DNA of 64,000 nucleotides from Burkholderiaceae bacterium (GTDB lineage: Bacteria; Pseudomonadota; Gammaproteobacteria; Burkholderiales; Burkholderiaceae_C). Made by a program: the position numbers and the translations under genes. Below the pieces are notes generated by a model that saw nothing but the letters and a program-made list of their open reading frames with translations, had not been told where the DNA came from and searched no databases. Shown piece by piece: positions 9,801 to 19,775 of the stretch. Location of the stretch: NCBI GenBank assembly GCA_913776825.1, contig CAJYPV010000010.1, positions 124,001 through 188,000 of the forward strand. The letters are read 5' to 3'. Position 1 is the stretch's first letter. Each line of letters opens with the position of its first letter.

Positions 9801-11107
9801 GCGTCCAGCGGGCCGTCCCACTGGAGCTGCAGGCCGTTGAGCGCGCCGGCGGGCTTCATCTCGCTGATGAGCTGGCGTTGGGCGTCGCTCAACGGCAGGC
9901 GCGACAGGATCTGCGCGCCCAGCGCCAGGTCCAGCCGTTGGGCCTGGAAATCGCCGCCGGTCACCGTGCCGGTCTTGTCGTCCCGCTGCAGATGCAGCGC
10001 CCAGTCCGAGCGGGGCCAGTCCAGGCCATCCCCCGCCTGGAAGCCGAGCTGCTTGGCCTCCAGCGAAAACCGCTTGTCGGTCTGCTGCATCACCAGCCGA
10101 CCGCCGACCTGGGCCAGGTCGAGCTCCGGCAGGTTGGGGGAAACCCGCAGCTTGACGGCGCGCAGGCCCATGTCCAGCGTCAGCTGGCGGGGCTGGCCCT
10201 TGTCCATCTCCAGCCAGGCGCGCAGCGCGCCATCGCCTTCATTCAGCTCGAAGGGCAGATCCAGATAACGGCGCAGCTCGCGCACATCGGTGCGGGGCAG
10301 GTCGGCGAAGAGCTGGCCGCTCCAGTGCTGCAGCGCGCCCGGTCGCTCCAGCAGCGACTGGGTGAACTGGCCGCGCAGGCTGAAGCGCTGGCCCCAGCCG
10401 GCGGGCGGGGTGGCATCCACGCGCAGGTGATGGCGGCGCAGGCCGTTGCGCAGCACCAGATTCAGATCGAAGAGCTCCAGCGGCGGCGCGGCGCGCAGCT
10501 CGTCCACCCAGCGGATGCGGCCATGCAGGATGACGAATTCCGGCTGCTGGAAGAACCAGTCGGCGGCGGCTTCCGAGGCCGGCGTGTCGCCGTGGCCGTC
10601 CATGCTCAGCCCGGCGACGAAGACGCGGCCTTGGGTGTCGCGACGCAGCAGCAGCTCGGGGCCGTCCAGCAGCAGTTGGGAGAAGCGCAGTTCCAGCGCC
10701 AGCAGCGAGCGCGCCGACAGCGCGGCGCTGACCCGCGGCAGCACCAGCGCGTCGCGGCCGTGGGCGTCGGTCAGGCGGACGTCGTGCAGGTCCAGCGCCG
10801 GCAGCCAGCCGCCGGATTTGGACGCGATGCTGCCGATGTGAACGGGTACCCCCAATGCCTGGGTGGCTTGCTTCTCCAGATCGGGGCGCCAGTCATCGAT
10901 GTGCGGCAGAATCGCCCAATGCAAGGCCAGCCAGGCAGAGAACAGCAAGGCCAGCAAGATCAGCAGCGGACCGCCGATCCAGAGTGCGCAGCGGGTCCAC
11001 CAGCGTCGCGATGCGACCGTGGGGCCGGAGGCAGTGCGGGGATCGGCGGGAGAGGACATGTAAGAGGGAACGGCGGTCGCCGAATCTAGCACAGCCATTC
11101 GGGCCAT
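6824..11107 (-). CDS. YhdP/AsmA-like large membrane-anchored protein
   Basis: One N-terminal TM then ~1400 aa of AsmA-like beta-rich sequence (GDASFEGGSQPDG..., LNADTWQ..., VVVPEINAGGAALAYAAVNPAIGLGTFLAQWLLRKP). Start uncertain (11155, 11107 or 11059). Confidence 0.8.
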   Translation of the reverse strand: MARMAVLDSATAVPSYMSSPADPRTASGPTVASRRWWTRCALWIGGPLLILLALLFSAWLALHWAILPHIDDWRPDLEKQATQALGVPVHIGSIASKSGGWLPALDLHDVRLTDAHGRDALVLPRVSAALSARSLLALELRFSQLLLDGPELLLRRDTQGRVFVAGLSMDGHGDTPASEAAADWFFQQPEFVILHGRIRWVDELRAAPPLELFDLNLVLRNGLRRHHLRVDATPPAGWGQRFSLRGQFTQSLLERPGALQHWSGQLFADLPRTDVRELRRYLDLPFELNEGDGALRAWLEMDKGQPRQLTLDMGLRAVKLRVSPNLPELDLAQVGGRLVMQQTDKRFSLEAKQLGFQAGDGLDWPRSDWALHLQRDDKTGTVTGGDFQAQRLDLALGAQILSRLPLSDAQRQLISEMKPAGALNGLQLQWDGPLDAPRHYRAKGQLQQLQLAAATPVAPADPGSAPPLGRPGVQGADLLFDANEQGGRATLAIANGQLTLPGVFTEPTLPVQQAQATVQWRAQRLPTSTSAVPTAAARSPQAADRVATATPNASSGAASDSAAAPITRQWTVQFNQVKLVTDDLTAEVDGVWQSALTRRPHDSGRLDLTGRIDEVRAPRVLRYLPASLGPDSRRYIRDAIQDGVVQKIQVRLLGDLIDFPFDAPRSKGQFHISSQVRDLTLAYVPSHPAENGLPAVQSPWPAMEQLQAELVFDRAAMQIRHGRARLMGVELSDVQGDIADLYHHAPVLEISGEGRGALADALRYVRSSPVAEMTGHVLDPAVATGPLALKLGLHLPLAHIDGTTVKGQVLLAGNDLRLRPDAPMFNQARARIEFDQKGLQIRGGQARILGGDASFEGGSQPDGSLRFVANGTVTAEAMRNAPELGLGARAAQAMTGQTPVRFELAVAKGQPEITLTSQLQGISLDLPAPLRKTSEETWPLRVTTRVLPAPSGSQREELRIEAGPVQALYQRDVSGEPKVLRGALALQDKLPELPAQGVVARATFQQLNADTWQNALPPLMGSKDKDPAARDTAIDSDAALDSAIDGGYVPSQLALKVQTLQASGRTLNRVVAGISRDSANAGWRVSVDAEQLSGFIEVRSARPQHPGRVFARLSRLSVPKTDADTVEQLLDQQPHSVPTLDIVVEDFELRGKRLGRLEIEAQQQSEQRDWKLNKLLLKNPDATLSASGQWAPEAGRSVRRTELDWKLDVVDAGKLLERLGQGQVLRSGKGQLTGQLGWQGSPMSPDYASMRGKLTVAMDSGQFLKAEPGVGRLLGVLSLQSIPRRLVLDFRDVFSEGFAFDNVGGDIQIVKGVARSDNLRMRGLQAAVLMEGSANLAAETQDLHVVVVPEINAGGAALAYAAVNPAIGLGTFLAQWLLRKPIVAASTEEFRVTGTWTDPKIEQVPRGTGPSGSQAPEAATGQGDSAP

Positions 11108-11132
11108 CAGCCAGCGAGAGTTTTCTTTACCG

Positions 11133-13892
11133 ATGGAATCAGTTGCCCCGGCCACGACCGATGCGGCCTCAGCCTCCCAGGCCCCCGCCGCATCCGCCGA
11201 TCACAGTCGTTTCGTTCAACGCATCCGGCGCCGTTATGGCGACGAGCTGAAGGCGTTGCCGCCCGGCTTGCCGGTCGATTCGGTCATGCGGGAGCTGGTC
11301 GCCCATCTCCAGCAAACGGGACGCCCGCTCGCCGCCGCGCTGCGGGTGATGCGTCAGCTGGTGATGGAGCGCCTGGCCGTGCTGGATGTCGAGCAGGGCG
11401 CGCCGATGACCGACATCACCCAGGCGATGACCCATCTGGCGGAAGTCAGCCTGGACCTGGGCGTGCAGCACTGCCGCGCCGAGCTGGATGCGATCCATGG
11501 CGCGCCCCGCAGCGCGGACGGCCAGACCATCGATTTCTGGGTCGTCGGCATGGGCAAGCTGGGCGGGCGCGAGCTGAATGTCTCGTCCGACATCGACCTG
11601 ATCTATGTCTACGAGGACGACGGCCAGACCGACGGCCCGCAGCGCATCAGCGCCCATGAGTATTTCGCTCACCTGTCCCGCCGGCTGTCGACCCTGATCG
11701 GCGACGTGACCGAAGACGGCCAGGTCTTCCGCGTCGATCTGGCGCTCCGGCCGAACGGCAATTCCGGTCCGCCGGCGGTGAGCCTGGCGATGCTGGAGGA
11801 ATATCTGCTGGTCCAGGGCCGCGAATGGGAACGCTTCGCCTGGCTCAAGAGCCGGGTGGTCGCGCCGCGGGAAAGCGTCACCAATGGCCGGGCGCTGCAG
11901 TTGCGCAGCCTGGTCACGCCGTTTGTTTACCGGCGCTATCTGGATTACGGCGTGTTCGAGGGCCTGCGGCAACTGCACCGCAAGATCCGCGACGAGGCCC
12001 AGCGCCGCGCCGCCGGCCGGCCCGAACGCGCGAATGATGTGAAGCTGTCGCGGGGCGGCATCCGCGAGATCGAATTCATCGTCCAGCTGCTGCAGGTGGT
12101 GCGCGGCGGGCAGTTCCCGGAAATCCGCACCCGCTCGACGCTCAAGGCGCTCAACCGGCTGGCCGCGCGCGGCCTGATGAAGCCCGACACCGCGCAGGCG
12201 CTGGCCAAGGGCTACGACTTCCTGCGCCGGGTCGAGCACCGCATTCAATATCTGGATGACCAGCAGACCCATTGCCTGCCCGGCGGGGATGAGGACATCG
12301 GCTGGATCGCCCGCAGCATGGGCCTGAGCTGCAAGGGCGCAGCCTGTCCGTTGATGGATCGCCTGCTGGAAGTGCGCGAGCTGGTCGCCACCGAATTCGA
12401 TGCGCTGCTGCATGACGGCGTCGCGCCGTCGTCGGGCGGCTGCAAGGGCGGCATGTGCGGCGGGCCGCCGCTGCCCATCGACAGCGAGGAATTCCTGGAC
12501 AAGCTGCAGCCGGAGCTCGCCGCCAATGTGCGCCGCTGGGCCCAGCAGCCGCGGGTGCAGGGCCTGCGCGAGGAATCGCGGCTGCGGCTGGCCAAGCTGG
12601 TTGGTCGCGCGGCGCTCGCGGTCCGTCAGGGCGAATGCACGCTGGATGCGGCGCAGCGCTTTGTCGATTGGGTCGAGCCGCTGCTGCGGCGCGAAAGTTA
12701 TCTGGCGCTGCTGGTCGAACGACCGGCGGTGCAGGGGCGGTTGCTGCGGCTGCTGGGCCTGGCCCGCTGGCCGATGCGCTATCTGATGCAGCATCCCGGC
12801 GTGATCGATGAGCTGGCGGACGCGCGCTTGCTGCATGAGCGCTTCGATGGCGCGGCCTTCATCCAGGATCTGCAGGCCCGTCACGATGCCTGGGCCGACC
12901 ATGGCGAAGCGAGCGAGGATGCGCTGCTGGACAGCGTGCGCCGCGCCCACCATGCGGAAGTGTTCCGGACGCTGGTGCGGGATGTGGAAGGCCAGATCAG
13001 CGTCGAGCAGGTCGCCGACGAACTCTCGCTGCTGGCCGATGCCACGCTGCAATGCGTGATCGACTGGGCCTGGGATCGGCTCAAGCAGAAGCACCGGCCC
13101 GCGCCGCGCCTGGCGGTCATCGCCTACGGCAAGCTCGGCGGCAAGGAGCTGGGTTATGGCGGCGATCTGGATCTGGTGTTCCTGTTCGATGACGACGACG
13201 ACAGCGCGTCGGAGATCTACGGCGCCTTCATCCGCAAGCTGATCACCTGGCTGACGCTGCGCACGGCGGCGGGCGAGCTGTTCGACATCGACACCGCGCT
13301 GCGCCCGAACGGCAATTCCGGCCTGCTGGTGACCTCGATCGCTTCCTTCGAGAACTACCAGACCGGCCGCGGCAGCAACACCGCCTGGACCTGGGAGCAT
13401 CAAGCCATCACCCGAGCGCGTTTCTGTGCGGGTGATGCGTCGCTGGCCGAGCGCTTCGAAGCGACCCGGCGCGCGGTGCTGACCGCGCCGCGCGATCCGC
13501 AGGCCTTGCGGCAGGAGGTGGTGGCGATGCGGGACAAGCTGCGCGCGGCGCGACCGGTGCGGGACGGCTTCTTCGACGTCAAGCACAGCCCCGGCGGCAT
13601 GGTGGATGCGGAATTCACGCTGCAGTTCCTGGTGCTGGCGCATTCCGGCGCGCATCCCGAATTGCTGGCCAATGCCGGCAACATCGCGCTGCTGCAACTG
13701 GCCGAATCGGCCGGGCTGCTGCCGGCCGGCGTCGGACGCGCGGCGGCGGATGCCTACCGGGAACTGCGCCGGGTCCAGCACCGGGCGCGGCTCAATGAGC
13801 AATCGACCGCGCTCGATGGCGAATCGGCCCAGGCCATCCAGCCGCAGCGCGATGCGGTGCTGGCCTTGTGGCGGGCGGTCTTCGGCCCCTGA
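11133..13892 (+). CDS. glnE: Bifunctional glutamine synthetase adenylyltransferase/adenylyl-removing enzyme
   Basis: Two nucleotidyltransferase halves: GMGKLGGRELNVSSDIDLIYVY and AYGKLGGKELGYGGDLDLVFLFDDD; DTALRPNGNSG. Confidence 0.95.
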   Translation: MESVAPATTDAASASQAPAASADHSRFVQRIRRRYGDELKALPPGLPVDSVMRELVAHLQQTGRPLAAALRVMRQLVMERLAVLDVEQGAPMTDITQAMTHLAEVSLDLGVQHCRAELDAIHGAPRSADGQTIDFWVVGMGKLGGRELNVSSDIDLIYVYEDDGQTDGPQRISAHEYFAHLSRRLSTLIGDVTEDGQVFRVDLALRPNGNSGPPAVSLAMLEEYLLVQGREWERFAWLKSRVVAPRESVTNGRALQLRSLVTPFVYRRYLDYGVFEGLRQLHRKIRDEAQRRAAGRPERANDVKLSRGGIREIEFIVQLLQVVRGGQFPEIRTRSTLKALNRLAARGLMKPDTAQALAKGYDFLRRVEHRIQYLDDQQTHCLPGGDEDIGWIARSMGLSCKGAACPLMDRLLEVRELVATEFDALLHDGVAPSSGGCKGGMCGGPPLPIDSEEFLDKLQPELAANVRRWAQQPRVQGLREESRLRLAKLVGRAALAVRQGECTLDAAQRFVDWVEPLLRRESYLALLVERPAVQGRLLRLLGLARWPMRYLMQHPGVIDELADARLLHERFDGAAFIQDLQARHDAWADHGEASEDALLDSVRRAHHAEVFRTLVRDVEGQISVEQVADELSLLADATLQCVIDWAWDRLKQKHRPAPRLAVIAYGKLGGKELGYGGDLDLVFLFDDDDDSASEIYGAFIRKLITWLTLRTAAGELFDIDTALRPNGNSGLLVTSIASFENYQTGRGSNTAWTWEHQAITRARFCAGDASLAERFEATRRAVLTAPRDPQALRQEVVAMRDKLRAARPVRDGFFDVKHSPGGMVDAEFTLQFLVLAHSGAHPELLANAGNIALLQLAESAGLLPAGVGRAAADAYRELRRVQHRARLNEQSTALDGESAQAIQPQRDAVLALWRAVFGP

Positions 13893-13925
13893 GGCCGCCG
13901 CGCGCCCGCTGTCTCTTCAATCCCC

Positions 13926-14558
13926 ATGCCTGGACGCGCCTGGATGCTGGTGGCCCTCTGTCTGGCCATCGGTGCGCTGGTGGCGTGGGTTCAGCCGGCC
14001 GCGGTGCAGGCCGCGATGGAATGGCGTCCGTCGCTGGCCTGGCGCGAGCCCTGGCGGGCCTTCAGCGCTGCGCTGCTGCACTGGAGCGCCCAGCATCTGA
14101 TCGCCAACCTGGCCGGCTGCGCGGTGCTGGGCCTGGTCGGGATGGCCGGTCGACTGCAACGGCGCGACGCGATTGCCTGGCTGCTCGCCTGGCCGCTGAC
14201 CCAATGGGGATTGCTCTGGGAACCCGCGCTGCTGCGCTATGGCGGCTTGTCCGGCGTGCTGCATGCCGGTGTGGCGGTGGCCGCGCTGGCGATGCTGCGG
14301 GCGCCGCATGCGCATGGGCGCGAGCGGGTGATCGGCCTGCTGATCGGGCTGGGCTTGATCGCCAAGGTCGCCGCCGAACGGCCGCTGGCCGATCCGCCGC
14401 TGCGGCAGTGGGAGGGCTGGAGCATCGCCATCGCGCCGCTGGCGCATCTGACCGGCGTGATCGCTGGCGTGCTGACCACGCTGGTGTGTGCGTGGCTCGC
14501 GCGCTGGTGGATGCGCCGACGGCATGATCCCTCGCATGCAACGCAAGCATCAACTTGA
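13926..14558 (+). CDS. Rhombosortase-like rhomboid-family membrane protease
   Basis: EPWRAFSAALLHWSAQHLIANLAG, then catalytic-type GGLSGVLHA; small multi-TM protein. Confidence 0.75.
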   Translation: MPGRAWMLVALCLAIGALVAWVQPAAVQAAMEWRPSLAWREPWRAFSAALLHWSAQHLIANLAGCAVLGLVGMAGRLQRRDAIAWLLAWPLTQWGLLWEPALLRYGGLSGVLHAGVAVAALAMLRAPHAHGRERVIGLLIGLGLIAKVAAERPLADPPLRQWEGWSIAIAPLAHLTGVIAGVLTTLVCAWLARWWMRRRHDPSHATQAST

Positions 14559-15423
14559 TGGCGCAGCGGTGGCGATCCTGTTGGGTTGCTGCCTGCTGTG
14601 GGGCCTGAACCAGGTGGCCGTGAAGGCCGCGCTGACCGAGATCGGCCCGCTGTGGCAGGCGGCGCTGCGCTCCGGCGTGGCGGGCCTGCTGGTCTGGGCA
14701 TTCGCGGCGATGCGCGGCATCCGGCTGTTCGAGCGCGATGGCAGCCTGCCGGGCGGTCTGTTGGCGGGCGTGCTGTTCGCGGCGGAATTCGCCTGCATCT
14801 TCATCGGCCTGCAGTACACCACCGCCTCGCGCATGGTGGTGTTCCTTTACCTGTCGCCGTTTGTCGTGGCGCTGGGCATGCCGCTGATCTCGCCCTCGGA
14901 GAAACTGAACCTGCGCCAGGGTCTCGGGCTGCTGATCGCCTTCGGCGCGGTGGCCTTCGCATTCGGGGAAGGGCTGCATGGCAGCGCCGATCGGCCGATG
15001 CAGTGGCTGGGCGACACGCTCGGTGTGCTGGCCGCGTTGCTGTGGGGCGGCACGACGCTGGCCATCCGCGGGTCCCGGCTCTCCGCCGCGAGTGCGGAGA
15101 AAACCCTGCTCTATCAGCTGGCGGTGTCGGCGCTGGCGCTGGCCGTCGGCGCGCTCGCGACCGGTGAGGCGCTGCCGATGAGCTGGTCCTGGCGGCTGCT
15201 GGGCCTGTTCGGCTTTCAGGCGGTGATCGTGTCCTTCATCAGCTACCTGCTGTGGTTCTGGCTGATCCGCCACTATGTGGCGACCAAGCTGTCCAGCTTC
15301 ACCCTCAGCACGCCGCTGTTCGGTCTGCTGGCGGGCGCCTTGCTGCTGGCCGAGCCGATCACGCCCCGCTTGATGCTGGCGCTGGCCGGGCTGACGGCCG
15401 GCATCGTCATGGTGAATCGGTGA
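14536..15423 (+). CDS. DMT/EamA-family transporter
   Basis: ~10 TM protein, LLWGLNQVAVKAAL...GLLAGALLLAEPITPRLMLALAGLTAGIVMVN. Confidence 0.85.
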   Translation: MQRKHQLDGAAVAILLGCCLLWGLNQVAVKAALTEIGPLWQAALRSGVAGLLVWAFAAMRGIRLFERDGSLPGGLLAGVLFAAEFACIFIGLQYTTASRMVVFLYLSPFVVALGMPLISPSEKLNLRQGLGLLIAFGAVAFAFGEGLHGSADRPMQWLGDTLGVLAALLWGGTTLAIRGSRLSAASAEKTLLYQLAVSALALAVGALATGEALPMSWSWRLLGLFGFQAVIVSFISYLLWFWLIRHYVATKLSSFTLSTPLFGLLAGALLLAEPITPRLMLALAGLTAGIVMVNR

Positions 15424-15496
15424 ATCGCTGAATCGCTGCCTGGTGCGCCGCGAGTGAGGCGGCTCCTAATCTGCTTCCGCCGGCCGAGCCTCGCGC

Positions 15497-16570
15497 TCAG
15501 GACCCGCAGTGCCGGCGATGAAGTGCCACGACCGGTCCTTCCGGATCCGGCTGTCCATAGACCGTGAGTTTCACGCCCTCTCGGCGGGCCCAGCGCGCCA
15601 GCCAGGACGGACCGAATCGGCCGCTGGCGGCGACGGGCCGTTGATAGGCCTCGTCCTGCAGCGCCTCGTCCAGTGTGATGAACCGGTAGCCGAGCGCCTC
15701 CAGCGTGCGCAGCGAGCGATCCAGCGTGTCCGCATTCAGCCGGTTGGCATGGATCAGCAGGATCTGCGGAATCTGCCGTCCGAAGAGTTGGTCAGACATC
15801 GATTCGAAGACGCCGATCGACCGCCGCAGATGGGCGTCGTAATCGTCTTCGACGGTGCGGCGATCTGACGCCGCATCGGTGCCGTCCAGGTGGTCGTAGA
15901 CGCAGGCGAACAGGTAGTCGTCGTGCTCGACCGTGAAAGGAGCGAGCGTGTAGCCATGCGTCTGGAGGAAGCGTTCGAAGGTCTCGCGGTCGGCCTCGGT
16001 CCGGCCGGTCTGGGTGAAGGGCGGGCGGTAGTAGCGCAAGGGCAGGCCACGTCGCGTGGTCAGCCAACGGGTGATGACTTCGCCCTTCAACACGGCGGCT
16101 TGCACCTGGTCCACGCTGCTGGTCCACAGGCCCACATGGCCGAAGTTGTGATTGCCCAGCGTCATGCCGGCATCCAGCCAGGCCTCCAGGATGGCGACGC
16201 CGCGGTCGATCTGGCCCGGCACCAGCAGGCGGTCTTCATTCACGAAGCCGATGGCCGGCGCCTCATGCCGGCGCAGCGCCTGCAGCAAGCCGTCGTTCAG
16301 GCGGGCCGCTTCGGCCATGCTCATCGGCGTCGCGGAGGCATATGGCAGGTCGTCGACGGTGATGGCGATGCGCTTGTCCGGCGGCGGTGCGGCGAGGGAC
16401 GCCGTGTGCATCGCGGCCAGCGTCAGCGCAAGGAGCGCCGCGTGGCCACGCGAGCGCGTCGCGCGACGCGGGCCGGGCGCTCCGAGGATCGATCGGGCGC
16501 TTCGGCGCGCTCGTTCCATCCAGGCCTTCATCCAGCCCTTCATCGATTCCGTCCGCACGCGCATGGCCAC
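15497..16570 (-). CDS. Polysaccharide deacetylase-family protein
   Basis: IAITVDDLPYAS, TLGNHNFGHVG (NodB-like D.D / H..H motifs), YYRPPF. Confidence 0.85.
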   Translation of the reverse strand: MAMRVRTESMKGWMKAWMERARRSARSILGAPGPRRATRSRGHAALLALTLAAMHTASLAAPPPDKRIAITVDDLPYASATPMSMAEAARLNDGLLQALRRHEAPAIGFVNEDRLLVPGQIDRGVAILEAWLDAGMTLGNHNFGHVGLWTSSVDQVQAAVLKGEVITRWLTTRRGLPLRYYRPPFTQTGRTEADRETFERFLQTHGYTLAPFTVEHDDYLFACVYDHLDGTDAASDRRTVEDDYDAHLRRSIGVFESMSDQLFGRQIPQILLIHANRLNADTLDRSLRTLEALGYRFITLDEALQDEAYQRPVAASGRFGPSWLARWARREGVKLTVYGQPDPEGPVVALHRRHCGS

Positions 16571-16571
16571 C

Positions 16572-17405
16572 TCATCCCGCCGTGAGCGACGTCAGCACCA
16601 CCAGCGCGGCCACGCCCAGGCTGATCAAGGGCAGATAGAGCACGGTCAGCAACAGGCTGCGCCACACGCCGCCCCACCAGCTCACCCCATAGACCTTTCG
16701 CAGCGCCATCACGCCATAGACGACGGCCCAAGGCCAGACCAGGTAAGGCAGCCAGCCTGCGGCCAGCGACACCAGCGCGGCCAGGAACCAGAACGCATGC
16801 AGATGCAGCGCGAAGACGAAATGCTCGGCATATTTCAAATGCCGACGGAAGAACACCAGCGCCAGCAGCGCCGCGAAGGCCGGCTGCATCAGCAGCAGCG
16901 CATAAGGCGAATAGCGGTCGATGCGGGCCTGCAAGGCTTCCGGCTTGGTGGCCACCAGCCGCTTGCCGACATTGATCAGCGAGCGCTCCATCCAGCCGCA
17001 AGCCGGCTGACTGGCAGCCGACGGGCCCTCGTCGCGGCAGCTGTCGTGCTGCACCTTCACCGGCTGCGCGAAGTTGATGCGGAATTCCGCCCCGCCCACC
17101 AGATGCAGGACGATGAAGAACACGAAGCTCAGGCTCAGATAGAGCCGCAGCGGCTGCACATAGCGACGGCGTCGTCCCAGGAAGTACTCGCGGGTCAGTC
17201 GCCCGGGCAGCACCGCCAGCGCGCCCAGCGAGCGCCACAGCGGGCCTTCCAGCGCGACGTAATGGCCGATGAATTCATGGATGAATTCCCGCATCGAGGC
17301 CGGATGCAGCGGCGTTTCCTGACCGCAGCCGGGACAGAACCGGGCGGTCGCGGGCAAGGCGATCTGGCAATTGGGACAGGTCGCGGGATTGGCGTCGTGC
17401 GTCAT
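16572..17405 (-). CDS. DUF3667-like membrane protein with N-terminal zinc ribbon
   Basis: CPNCQIALPATARFCPGCGQ then multi-TM sequence with PGRLTREYFLGRRRRYVQPLRLYLSLSF. Confidence 0.8.
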   Translation of the reverse strand: MTHDANPATCPNCQIALPATARFCPGCGQETPLHPASMREFIHEFIGHYVALEGPLWRSLGALAVLPGRLTREYFLGRRRRYVQPLRLYLSLSFVFFIVLHLVGGAEFRINFAQPVKVQHDSCRDEGPSAASQPACGWMERSLINVGKRLVATKPEALQARIDRYSPYALLLMQPAFAALLALVFFRRHLKYAEHFVFALHLHAFWFLAALVSLAAGWLPYLVWPWAVVYGVMALRKVYGVSWWGGVWRSLLLTVLYLPLISLGVAALVVLTSLTAG

Positions 17406-17859
17406 CGAGCGAGCGATGGGGTTGTCTTTGTGGCGGATGTGGGCGGCGGGGCGGAGCGCCGCGCCGCCGGCCGTACCGCAGGCGCGCGGTCGTCCGCGGC
17501 TGGATCGGATGATAGGAAGCGCGCGCCGCGACGTCCCTGCGGGTAAGCGCGCGGCGCGTGCCAACAACACCTGACCCGAGGCGGCTGGCCGGCACTCGGG
17601 AGAGGCCTCTGAAGCGGTCGTCCGGCGAGGCTGACCCAGCCCGCCCCAGTCGTGCCAACCCCCATGCCGCGCCGGCGCCGATCGGACGTAGGGCGATCCA
17701 CCACAGGAGGATCAGCCAAGCGCGGCTTGCCCGGGCGAGGGCGGTTTCCTAGAGTTCAACCACGGGCATCCAGGCCCGTGACGACCGTGACGGCGGCTTT
17801 GCCGCGCTTGCCGTCGCCTTCCGGGGAAGCGGTGTTCGCTTCACCAACCAGGTTGACCT

Positions 17860-19707
17860 ATGGACCGCTCTTCGTTGCCGGAGATCACACCGATCGAGAC
17901 CCTCCAACAGACGCCGCAGGAGCGTCACTGGGTCTATTTCCTGATCACCACCGTGCTGGCGATCGGGATGCTGGGCGCCATGACCGTCTATTTCGGCTTC
18001 AAGGAACGGCAGGAGACCGCTCGCGATCTGGCCCAGCTGCTGATCCAGCGCGAGGAAGCCAGCGTGGCGACCGACATGAAGGTGCTGGCCCGTCTGGGCC
18101 TATCCGATCTGCATGATGCGGAGTCGGTCAGCGTCTGTCGCGGGGCCGATTGCGCCAGCGCGGAACGTCCCGAGAACCCGGCCGTGCTGATCGACTTCGC
18201 GCGCCTGTGGCCCACCGGCTGCGGCGCCGCGCTGCGGGACGACCGCCCGCCGCGGCTGATGGTGCAGGTGTGCGTGTCCAGCGTCGAGGTCTTCGAGGAC
18301 ATCGGCCGCGATGTGGTGGTGCTCGGCGCCGCGCAGTTGCTGGGATTTCTGATCTGGCTGACGTCCAACCATCGCTATGCGGCGCGGCGTCGTTCCTGGC
18401 AGCAGCAGATGACGGCGCTGTCGACCTGCGACGCGGCCACCGGTCTGCAGAACCGCATGGGCCTGAAGAACCGCATGGCGGCCGCGGGCGACGCGTTGCG
18501 CAGTCAATGGCTGTACCTGTTGGGCATCGATGGGCTGAAGGCCATCAACGATGTGCACGGGCATGCCGCCGGTGATGCGGTGATCGAGCGGGTGGCCCGG
18601 CGGCTGATCCAGTGCTATGGCCGCGTCGGCCTGCTGGCCCGCACGGGTGGGGATGAGTTCGGCCTGCTGCTGCCGGTGCCCGAGGGCAGCGACCCGGCCG
18701 CGCAGGTGGCGGCGATCCGGGAGGCGATGGACACGCCCATCCTGTTCGAGGACCTCAAGCTCGTACCCACGCTGAGCATCGGCGCCACGCCGCTCAAGCG
18801 CTGTGCCGACGCGTCCGAAGCACTGCGGCGCGGTCATGTGGCCTTGCAGACCGCCAAGCGCGCAGGGCGTGGGCTGCTGGAGATCTTCGATGCCGCGCAG
18901 GATGCGGCGACGCGCCGCCAACATGCGCTGCGCACCGACCTGAGCGAGGCGATCCGCCACGGCCAGTTGAGCGTGCGTTATCAGCCGCTGGTGGATGGCA
19001 GCGGTCAAGTGGTCGCGGCGGAGGCACTGGCCCGCTGGCATCACCCGCGTTTCGGCGAGGTGCCGCCCGACGTGTTCATTCCCTTGGCCGAAGCCAGCGG
19101 CGCGATCCATGAGCTGGGCCTGTTTGTGGCCCGTCGCGCCTGCGCCGACCTGATCCATCTGCGGGCGCAGGGTTGCGCGCTGCGGCACATCGCGGTGAAT
19201 GTGTCGATGCATCAGCTGCAGCCGGGTCTGGTCTCGGCGATGCGTGCGGCCGTCGAGTCGGCCGGCCTGCAGCCGTCTGACCTGGCGCTGGAACTGACCG
19301 AATCCGCCGCCATGGCGGCCGATGCTGGCGGGGAGATGCGGCTGCTGCACGAGCTGGCCGAGGTCGGTTTCCCGATGGCGATCGATGACTTCGGCACCGG
19401 GCACTCGTCGCTCAGCCGATTGCAGCAATTGCCGGTGCGCACCTTGAAGATCGACCGGGCCTTTGTCAGCGCCAGCGACACCCACTCCGGCGCGGTGTTG
19501 CTGGGCGCCATGATGACCCTGGCGCGCCAGCTCCAGTTGGTCTGCGTCTGCGAAGGCGTCGAGACCCGTCAGCAATTCGAATGGCTGCGCGCCCGCGGCT
19601 GTGACCTGTTCCAGGGCTACTACTTCGGCAGGCCGATGGCCCGGGATGACTTCGATCGCCATGTCCGATCCGGTGGTCCCTTCTGTTCGCAAGCCGAGGC
19701 GGCCTGA
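17860..19707 (+). CDS. GGDEF-EAL c-di-GMP turnover protein
   Basis: TM region, RTGGDEFGLLLPV, AAEALARWHHP (EAL), DDFGTGHSSL, QGYYFGRPM. Confidence 0.93.
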   Translation: MDRSSLPEITPIETLQQTPQERHWVYFLITTVLAIGMLGAMTVYFGFKERQETARDLAQLLIQREEASVATDMKVLARLGLSDLHDAESVSVCRGADCASAERPENPAVLIDFARLWPTGCGAALRDDRPPRLMVQVCVSSVEVFEDIGRDVVVLGAAQLLGFLIWLTSNHRYAARRRSWQQQMTALSTCDAATGLQNRMGLKNRMAAAGDALRSQWLYLLGIDGLKAINDVHGHAAGDAVIERVARRLIQCYGRVGLLARTGGDEFGLLLPVPEGSDPAAQVAAIREAMDTPILFEDLKLVPTLSIGATPLKRCADASEALRRGHVALQTAKRAGRGLLEIFDAAQDAATRRQHALRTDLSEAIRHGQLSVRYQPLVDGSGQVVAAEALARWHHPRFGEVPPDVFIPLAEASGAIHELGLFVARRACADLIHLRAQGCALRHIAVNVSMHQLQPGLVSAMRAAVESAGLQPSDLALELTESAAMAADAGGEMRLLHELAEVGFPMAIDDFGTGHSSLSRLQQLPVRTLKIDRAFVSASDTHSGAVLLGAMMTLARQLQLVCVCEGVETRQQFEWLRARGCDLFQGYYFGRPMARDDFDRHVRSGGPFCSQAEAA

Positions 19708-19775
19708 GCGCCGCCGCGCCCGATCCACGCGATGGCCCGCCGCCAACCCATTCCTTTGACGAAGCGAACCTGACC

